Below, in pieces: positions 7,860 through 14,031 of a stretch of DNA of 14,031 nt. The stretch lies in the NCBI GenBank assembly GCA_002751075.1, contig NAOQ01000583.1, positions 3,455 to 17,485 of the forward strand, in the 5' to 3' direction. Below the pieces are notes generated by a model that did no database searches, was not told the origin of the DNA, and saw only the letters and a program-made list of their open reading frames with translations. Both the position numbers and the translations under genes were made by a program. How positions within the stretch are numbered: position 1 is the stretch's first letter; each line of letters begins with the position of its first letter. The stretch comes from Ichthyophonus hoferi. Its lineage: Eukaryota > Opisthokonta > Ichthyosporea > Ichthyophonida > Ichthyophonidae.

Positions 7860-9217
7860 ATGTCGCTATCTACTACGCAGTATCCCACTTGCGAAAGAGA
7901 CAGTAGCTTCCTGGCCGTTGAAAAATTAGATAACAAAAAATTGGAAAATGATATATCTTTATCTGAATGTACAGAAAAACGTAAGCAAACACCAACACCT
8001 CTTATACTTGCAAACAGACGACCAGCAGCCTTCGCGAAAAGTCCTTTGCGACGTAGTTTTAGTGATAAACCAAACATTCCGAAATCCAAATTATCGTATA
8101 AAGGAGATATTGACACAGGAAGAAGAATAACATGGCATCCAGATGTGAAGTCAATAGAAAAGGTACCGAAGCTTTTGACAAAGGATGATTTATTTACTCC
8201 AGAAGTGAAAAAGGAGCATGATAGACGCTCCTATACACCTGTAACTCGAAGTGCCAACTTACGATTTGACGAGTTTTATAGGTACATTATTTTTTGTTTT
8301 TGTTATCTTATCTCTTTGTTTGAAATAATATCTTTCTATTTTTAATATATGTACACAACAACTAGTTTTGCTATTATGCACACACTTCTACTTAGTTTAT
8401 GCCGTTCTCTCTATCCTACATAACTTGACCTACTCGATGGTGCAAACCTGTGCAAGGTATACATGCGTTCTCTCGTGTGGGCTTATCACATTCATGTAAA
8501 CAAGTACATATGCATACATGCATATACTCTTTCTAATTACTCTTTCTTTCTCTCAAATTATTATTTTATTTTTCGTATATAATAGGTAGAGCCTTGCTTT
8601 CATATATTCTTTCTCATTTTCATTTTTCATTTTTCATTTTTATTTTTTATAGAATTAGGCAGATAGATACTAATAAATAGTAATCGTGTTCTAGTAGTTG
8701 GGATCAGGGCCTGCTTATCCGGTGCTAATAGCCAACTAATGTGATCAAGCCATATAGTAATCTGTGATAGCTCTATTGACTTGTTGACAGGCGTTGGGGG
8801 CTTCAATTAGTTGTGTTATGAAAGTGTGTTTTCTGGCCTAGTAATTGAAGTTCTTAGATCTGATCTGCTTTCAATAGAAGGTTGAGACTGCCGTGATGTA
8901 AGAGGAGGCGTGCATGATGGTTCTGTTCAATCCTTAGCTATCTTTAGTTATACTAATCGTACCTTCACTTTTCTTTCCCCTTTTCCCTCCACAGTTCTCC
9001 CTTATCTATAGACCCCTCTGGTAACAATGAAACTAATGTACGAATGAAATCACTTGAACCTAGGATCTCCGTTTCCATTGGGACGAGTGAGATTACAACC
9101 GTTCCTTATAATATTGCCCTGTCAGATCCCTCTATTAATTTTAGTAGACGACGTCATATATCTCGATTTAAGGCATCGTCTGCTACATTATCGTCTACAC
9201 CCACAAAAGTAGAATGA
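7860..9217 (+). CDS. Two-exon gene, unknown basic S/T-P-rich protein with a PP1-docking-like motif
   Basis: The protein family is not recognised. Exon 1 is 7860-8281 and exon 2 is 8995-9217; joined in phase they give 214 residues. The start is the first ATG after an in-frame stop 21 bases upstream. The intron begins GTACAT and ends CCTCCACAG after a pyrimidine-rich tract, with a TACTAAT branch-like word at 8951. The protein looks mostly disordered and basic. S/T-P sites include TPTP (44-47), SPLRR (61-65), FTPEVK (112-117), YTPVTR (125-130) and STPTK (208-212); SPLR and TPTK fit the CDK consensus. RRITW at 88-92 fits the [RK]x(0,1)[VI]x[FW] docking motif for protein phosphatase 1. A cell-cycle or phosphatase-targeting role is therefore a guess. 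There are no membrane segments and no signal peptide. If the intron is retained, the frame ends at residue 161. A later alternative splice could change the last three residues. Confidence 0.75.
8614..8649. repeat. CATTTTT heptamer repeat
   Basis: About five copies of CATTTTT, or a one-base variant, lie in tandem within the host intron. They are a simple pyrimidine-rich repeat. Confidence 0.8.
8704..8934 (+). mobile_element. Unclassified repeat family, copy 3 (fragment in host intron)
   Basis: The minus strand here aligns with the plus strand at about 3280-3470. For example, 8857-8874 matches the reverse complement of 3323-3340 at 15 of 18 bases, and the blocks around ACACAAC, GCCTGT and GTCACTAG keep their order. 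The fragment is therefore inverted relative to copy 1, which puts the family's coding direction parallel to the host gene. Its GC content is above that of the rest of the intron. It is broken and old, and it probably entered the intron as an insertion. Confidence 0.5.
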
Positions 9218-9719
9218 TATTATATTTTAATTTTATGACGTCATAGTGATAATAATGTAATCTAATGGACTGTCATGATGTGATTAGTGCTATTAGAAAT
9301 TCCGTACTTTGCTAAGTAATTTTGACACTCGTTTATTATTTCTGTTTCTCTATTTTCCTACTATTTACTTAATTTTTATAATTTCAGAATGATATGTTTT
9401 CCAATATTGTCAATTGAAGATGATCCAATCACATGGTGTAAACAACGATAAGGAATTTTTTGGTTATGGTATTTTCTGGGTGCTTTTGTATTGTTCCCTA
9501 GACCAGTATGTGACGGACTATGTCAATGGAAGGGTTGGACAACTGAAAATAAACCAAATACTACTTAATATAAATATTAAGTTGATAATTTTACTGTACA
9601 TATGTATAGTCCGTAATATGCCACCATAAACAGTCCTCTATTTGAAAGTTGTTTAAAAAGAGTGGTCGTTGATTGGTCTATTTGTTTAGTTAATATAACT
9701 ACGTAGATATATATATAGA
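9218..9719. other. Downstream spacer of the host gene
   Basis: TGACGTCA at 9236-9243, a perfect ATF/CREB-type palindrome, lies 19 bases after the stop codon. AGAATGATAT occurs at 9211-9220 and again at 9386-9395; the second follows a TTTCAG acceptor-like word. An open frame at 9414-9629 begins with TTG and shows no known motif, so it is not called a gene. No clear poly(A) signal was identified. Confidence 0.4.
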
Positions 9720-10253
9720 TCGACACATTAAATAGAGATAAGAGTTTCCCTGTAACTTAGATTCTGTTAGGAGAGGGAATACCAAAATAAGGCATGTTTT
9801 AGTGTAGCACTTCGCGTACGGAGTACAGATGTGCAAGTCATTTTTATTATTAAAAAATTCAACAGAAAGTGAGGATTAATCCCTTAAAGAGTGCGGTTGG
9901 TTGGCTAATCATTCTTGGCTGGTGGTCTGGTGACTGTATTGTTGAAGGCACCTAATAAAACTATGGATTGTTGCAGCTCTTGTAATCTTGTTATAGTGGA
10001 GTTATTTACTGTTAAAAGCTGTTCGACCTGTCTCTGATCCCCAACTAATGAGTTATCTGACCTCAAAGCACATGCTCTGAATTGGCTTATTATATCAGAC
10101 CGCTGTAATTTTGATCGGTCATCTTGAATGGGCATTTCGCACCAACATATTGCACCGACTATGTTTCCAGATGACATGTAATAGGAATTGCTAATAATAC
10201 TTAATGATTTTATATCAAGAAGTACCTAAAGTAATTAAATATCCTAATTTTCA
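9720..10253 (-). mobile_element. LTR relic, copy C (long form with an internal ORF)
   Basis: On the minus strand it starts TGAAAATTAGGATATTTAA at 10253 and ends near 9720; both ends align with the family. At about 534 bases it is longer than copies A, B and D (358-409). The extra segment of about 170 bases (roughly 9890-10060) is not found in those copies. A minus-strand open frame of 90 codons (10177-9905) spans both the shared and the extra parts. It reads MSSGNIVGAICWCEMP at its start and has a Leu/Gln-rich helix-like stretch near residues 50-75. No family was recognised, and chance is not excluded. The copy is old; no partner LTR was found. Confidence 0.6.
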
Positions 10254-10722
10254 TACATAAAAGAAGCATAAGATACTATAATGATATAAATAGACAGATG
10301 CATATATATGATAAGATCTAGGTATTTTATTGGATAATGTTTACGTGGTAGATTGATCGTACATAATTAATTATAGTGGATACAATAATAACTTGTAGAT
10401 AGATTGTGACTAGATTGTGATATGTAATTGCAGGACTGAACACAAGTGAGCATAGATGATTAGGTATATTTAACTATATTTATAAACAGAATAATAGCTG
10501 ATAAAGTAATAGCAGCACTGGCTAAGTAACAGGCCATATTGATATATGGAATTATCACGTTAACTAAATATTTCCTTCCATATTCTGTTATATTGAGATA
10601 CATAAAATTATATAGATGTATAAATGTATAATTCCAAATGACATACATCATTCATAACCAATCAAATCACCATTAGTGTTTTTGTTTTTTAAACTGGCTA
10701 CGTCATGTATTGCATCATGTCG
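10254..10722. other. AT-rich spacer between LTR C and the tRNA-like relic
   Basis: No coding frame is supported. The 63-codon minus-strand frame at 10460-10651 is rich in Ile, Tyr and Asn and looks like translated AT-rich DNA. TACGTCA at 10699 is a CRE half-site-like word. Confidence 0.45.
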
Positions 10723-10794
10723 GCGGCCGTGGACAAACAGGATAAGGCACCTGACTACGGATCAGGATTGCAGGTTAGAGTACTGCTGCGGTTG
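10723..10794 (+). pseudogene. Decayed tRNA-Arg(ACG)-like sequence
   Basis: CCTGA-CTACGGA-TCAGG (10750-10766) forms a perfect anticodon stem-loop with anticodon ACG at 10757-10759. TGGACAAACAGG (10730-10741) matches the A-box consensus at 11 of 12 positions, and GCAGG-TTAGAGT-ACTGC resembles a T arm. Departures from a working tRNA are clear. The T loop has A where the invariant C of TTC belongs, the T stem has one mismatch, the variable loop is two or three bases short and the acceptor ends do not pair. A hairpin, TTTGCTT/AAGCAAA (10802-10819), follows. It is either a dead tRNA gene or the head of a tRNA-derived SINE. Confidence 0.55.
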
Positions 10795-10879
10795 ATTACG
10801 CTTTGCTTTTGGAAGCAAAAAGTACGTTTTATTGTCATTTGGATTGTTTGTTGCAAGACCGTTAACTCCGAGTGTACAC

Positions 10880-12340
10880 GTAATTTGGCCAAAGTTCTGA
10901 TAACAATTGAATTATATATTAGTCCAGTATTAGTTCATTGCAGACCTCCACTAGCTACAATTAACACCAGCACTTAACAAAGGTCGGAAAAAATGAAAGC
11001 TAACGGAGACAAGCAATAAAGGCCCAGCACCCCCGGGGCATACGCGGATAACACCGATACGGGCAACCACAAATCTGTTTGTGACACACAAAGCGTTACA
11101 TTTATGACTTGTTTAAACCATACTATTATACATATATAGTTGATTAGATGATTAGAGGATACTTGTGAGTATATTATAATCATCATATTTTATTGTAATT
11201 TTATGGCAATGCCTGGTCTTCCGCTGGTACTTGAATACGATAATCAGTGCCCAGATGTTTTGCCCAGAAGTCAGAGAGCTGTTTACTGAATAGAAGTCAT
11301 TTGCTTTGTAATATAGCACCTCTTACTGATTGATTGGTCCCATTTTACAATACCTACATTAGCACCTAAAGACATCAAAGCGTTAATTTCCCCTAAGTTA
11401 GAACAGAGGCATCATTACTACAGCCAGCCAGTTGCCCAGAGTCTGCGTTCTTTACCACTTCAACTAAGTCTTGAGGATAGATCGGATCAACTAGCTATTA
11501 CTACCACTAGAGCCCAGCTTTAACAACCATTATAATACAACACCCAACTGGCAATAACTTCTCTATGATTATACATGCTAGCTAAATAATAATTAATATT
11601 CATAAATAGCAGATAATAAATTAATGAAATTTATTTTACATTTTAATACAAGTAAATATATAAGGAATCATTGTCACACAGTAGTTGTCCAAAATATTAA
11701 TGACGGTTCCGCTCACTGCACGATTACAGTTATTGTTTTTCTCATTCTAGGATATATTGTATATACACATTACTGGCTTCGTTATTAATTATATAATGCA
11801 GTCAACATCAGTTGATTGCATAATTTTTAATCTAATAACACATTATGCAAGCACATACATTAATCCATTAATATGAATTAGCTAACAAACCAATACCAAA
11901 TTATTGACAATCTTAGTCGTCCTCAGTGATCTTTTGTAATATTTTACTAACCAATAAGAATCCTTACAATCGATCCTATTTACAGTTATGTGGGTGTTAA
12001 TCAAACTTGGCACCCGTAATAAGCAAAGGTTGGGAAGACAAAAAAGGAACAAAAACAACTAATAATTATCGGATGTAGGTAGATTCTTCAATATCAGACA
12101 AATGTCCATCAGAGGTAGACTTACTGTCTGACGATTTATCTGAAATCCCGCTAGCTTAAGGTAGATCAGTATTGTCTGATACCTTCAGAACTACTGCTGG
12201 TAACTAGCAATTCTCTTATTGCCGTGGGTCTATAGTTGTTCAGAACGCTGTTTTGCTGGTAGCTCGTCGATATTGCTTAAAGTATCGTCTTCAGAAGAAA
12301 ATATTACCGTTTGGCAACTGTCCTTAGTCGATCTTTTCTC
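10880..12340 (-). mobile_element. Unclassified repeat family, copy 2 (longest)
   Basis: The block at about 10990-11560 aligns with 2900-3440. The block at 11820-12060 aligns with 2650-2880, here on the far side of the first block, while a weaker version of it precedes the first block at about 10880-10985. So the 'outer' block may flank the 'inner' one on both sides, as terminal repeats do. The minus strand has protein-like runs, for example GANVGIVKWDQS near 11355-11325 and an acidic Ser-rich stretch (SDKSSDSKSTSDGHLSDIEE) near 12145-12085. No family was recognised. The copy is old and broken. Confidence 0.5.
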
Positions 12341-12822
12341 AATACCATGACACCTTAAATTAACTTTAGCTAATAAAGTTTATTTCTTATCAAAACAATC
12401 AATAAAAGACTAATCTATAACCACGGAAAATAACGTTTATTCATAATAATTTCCTGCCCTTGTGTGAGACCTTAGTTGACGTTATATAATTTCTGTCGAT
12501 TGTACTGAATACTAATCAGCATAATTATTTTGTTCAAATTGATATAGATATTGGATTGGAGTATGAATTTTTCGCTAATCCAATGAATTCAAACTTGACT
12601 AATAACTCTAAGTACGAAAATACTAACCAATCAGTGTGAGAGGTTAGTAACTAAGTATTTCACACAATTACAATTAATCAAATCCATATACTTACTGGCT
12701 GAATATAACAATGGTAAATAACACGGTAATTAGATTAACAACAAACAAATGAACGTTTGGAAACGTTCTAGCAGAAAACATCCGAAAATAATAAACACGA
12801 ACTCTATCCTATATCTAGTCTT
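12341..12822. other. Spacer with two short inverted repeats
   Basis: ATTGGATT (12550-12557) and AATCCAAT (12577-12584) are perfect 8-base inverted arms 19 bases apart. TACTAACC (12621-12628) and GGTTAGTA (12642-12649) are another 8-base pair 13 bases apart. No gene is supported; the short frame at 12749-12943 overlaps the LTR and looks like chance. Confidence 0.45.
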
Positions 12823-13180
12823 TGTTAACGGTTCTTTTCAACACTTTTTTATCAAAGGTACAACACACTTTGAACAATACTCGTGTAGAAAAGAACGCAT
12901 GAGCCGAATCTATTGGCATATATTTTCCAGTTTTGGCCTATAATGGCCTATATAGTAAACCATTTCAGAGCGTCTTTTTTTTCAGGTCCAGATAACACAT
13001 TACTTTGGCATTCTGCCTAAGATAAGTCTTGCGGATTTGTTTAAAAAATAAAACATGTAGTATATCTGGACTATGTGTATGCAAAGGAACACGTTTAAAC
13101 GTTCGTTAGTTCGGCATTATCTCCTTCTAAATGAATATAAGTCACTGGAGCGCTCGTGTCTCTACTTATTATTCCCAACA
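12823..13180 (+). mobile_element. LTR relic, copy D
   Basis: The only clearly full-length copy in plus orientation, about 358 bases. It starts TGTTAACGG at 12823 and ends TATTCCCAACA at 13180. Its body, read as the reverse complement, aligns with copies A and B; GTATGCAAAG at 13077-13086 is the shared CTTTGCATAC word. The termini TG...CA are those expected of LTRs. It sits opposite copy C, so C and D are not a direct-repeat pair and mark two separate elements or solo LTRs. Confidence 0.65.
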
Positions 13181-13592
13181 GCAATCAAAAACTAATCGGA
13201 GATCCAGAGTCTGTGGACAAGTCATTAGTCACAATACAGGCTAGACCTTCATGTAATGGTTGAGCCTTTTAGGGGAAGTATTTAAATCGCAAGTAATAAT
13301 CTGCAAGTCATTTCAACAATATGTGAACTTGACTTGGAGAAATATTTGGACAAGAAATCGTAAAAGTAGTCTAAGAGAATGATCAATTACTATTAGAACC
13401 AATTGTTTTACTGGATCTGGATAGACAGTTTATTTCCAAGTTATGATAATATGTTTGTGCAATTCTACACAGAGAAATTGAATTTATAAATATATGATAA
13501 AATATATGATTATGACCGCATATAAATGCATATAAACACATAAACTATATAAATCATAAGTTTAGACAACATGGGTGTAATTTTCTCTCTGT
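13181..13592. other. Spacer between LTR D and the right-edge gene
   Basis: No gene or repeat copy was recognised. The right part would hold the 3' untranslated region of the minus-strand gene that ends at 13593. AT-rich words that could serve as poly(A) signals are common there, but none stands out. Confidence 0.4.
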
Positions 13593-14031
13593 TTACTCTT
13601 TCTTTTCTGCCTCCACAACCTTATCATCATTGAGCACATTGTCACCCTCTTTATCCTCACTGGTGTAACGGCCCTGGTTTTTCAGTCGCTTAGCAACCAT
13701 CTCCTCCAATGGGGTTACGATTTGAGCTCCATCTTCAGTTTTACTGCCAGAACCCCCAACACTGTTACCATAGTGATGGTAAACACCCCCATTGGTTAAG
13801 AATCATTGATGTACAATATAACGTATACCTATGCTATCAAGAGATTTTCCTGTTACATTTTACATATTCAAGTTTACAGAAAGTGGAATGGTTGCTTCGG
13901 CCACATATATATTATATGAAGTATAGGTATTATGTAGTATATCTATTGTATCTATTATATATAGTAGAGTCTTGGATTTGAAGGCAGCTAAACCTTACCT
14001 AGTAATTTTTATCTCCCTATTTGATTGGTAA
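13593..14031 (-). CDS. C-terminal end of an unidentified host gene (partial)
   Basis: The last exon is 13593-13761, read leftward and ending in TAA. It gives VGGSGSKTEDGAQIVTPLEE, then MVAKRLKNQGRYTSEDKEGD and a charged tail ending VVEAEKKE. The Gly/Ser opening, charged helix-like middle and acidic/basic tail look like genuine protein, and no stop interrupts it. A 237-nt intron (13762-13998) is proposed from a strong donor, GTAAGG, to GTAACAG, with a CTTAAC branch-like word. It splits a codon in the same phase on both sides. Upstream, 13999-14031 stays open (YQSNREIKIT) to the window edge. An acceptor 12 bases further in (GGCAG) is in the same phase and equally possible. The family is not recognised. 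Most of the gene lies outside the window. Confidence 0.6.

Larger units (their letters stand above)
8282..8994 (+). other. Intron of the 7860-9217 gene (713 nt)
   Basis: The donor is AG|GTACAT at 8281/8282 and the acceptor CACAG|TTCTCC at 8994/8995. It splits codon 141 between its second and third base. It is long for an early-diverging fungus, where most introns are under 100 bases. The excess is explained at least in part by repeat DNA: a fragment of the unclassified repeat (8704-8934) and a simple repeat (8614-8649). No convincing hidden exon was found between them. Confidence 0.65.

Noticed and set aside
7829-8116. 95-codon minus-strand open frame
   Set aside because: It lies opposite exon 1 of the host gene, whose splice sites, start context and protein character are better; it is a shadow.
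8885-8935. Box C/D snoRNA within the host intron (GTGATGT, ATGATGG, CTGA words)
   Set aside because: The words do not have the right order and no terminal stem pairs; the segment is explained as a repeat fragment.
9414-9629. 71-codon plus-strand frame starting with TTG
   Set aside because: Non-ATG start in a eukaryote, an AT-driven hydrophobic tail and no recognisable motif.
10705-10977. 90-codon plus-strand open frame
   Set aside because: It runs through the tRNA-Arg-like sequence and into repeat DNA; it is a chance reading.
9720-13180. LTR copies C (-) and D (+) as the terminal inverted repeats of one 3.5-kb DNA transposon
   Set aside because: The same sequence occurs as direct repeats at 1776 and 2418 with a purine tract and TG...CA ends, which fits LTRs; copies C and D also differ by a segment of about 170 bases.
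13709-13981. 90-codon plus-strand open frame
   Set aside because: It is Tyr/Leu-rich and lies opposite the better minus-strand exon and its intron.
1-14031. CRISPR array or bacterial operon
   Set aside because: There are no regularly spaced identical repeats, and the coding regions are spliced and sparse.

Overview
This window is AT-rich eukaryotic DNA with few genes, many decayed repeats and spliced protein genes. An early-diverging fungus of the Mucoromycota type is the best guess. That rests on general character (AT-rich spacers, a TACTAAT-like branch site, short LTR relics, a CCAAT-rich background), because no marker gene is present. A bacterial reading is unlikely: there are no dense ORFs or operons, and the only convincing coding regions need introns.

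Layout. Positions 1-850 hold a TA microsatellite, an MluI-box plus E2F-type site pair, and a diverged array of about five units built on ATTGG...TTAATTAATTAG. From 849 to about 5750 lies a repeat graveyard: several copies of one LTR family in both orientations (849-1257, 1326-1480, 1776-2000, 2418-2640, 4401-4765), a first copy of a second unclassified repeat (2650-3470), and a short reverse-transcriptase-like relic (5465-5752). Positions 5753-7860 are mostly AT-rich spacer, with some palindromes and one long imperfect inverted repeat (6834-6914).

The clearest host gene is at 7860-9217 (+). It has two exons and encodes about 214 residues of unknown family: basic, S/T-P rich, with an RRITW match to the protein phosphatase 1 docking motif. 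Its 713-nt intron carries a fragment of the second repeat. Positions 9218-13180 return to repeats: a long LTR copy containing a 90-codon ORF (9720-10253), a decayed tRNA-Arg(ACG)-like sequence (10723-10794), a larger copy of the second repeat (about 10880-12340) and an LTR in plus orientation (12823-13180). At the right edge, 13593-14031 (-) is the C-terminal end of a second host gene, whose start lies outside the window.

The two host genes converge across about 4.4 kb of repeats and show no evident functional link. The most interesting items are the unclassified repeat with three copies (one inside the host intron), the PP1-motif protein, the E2F/MCB pair and the tRNA-like relic. All repeat alignments were made by eye, so boundaries are approximate.
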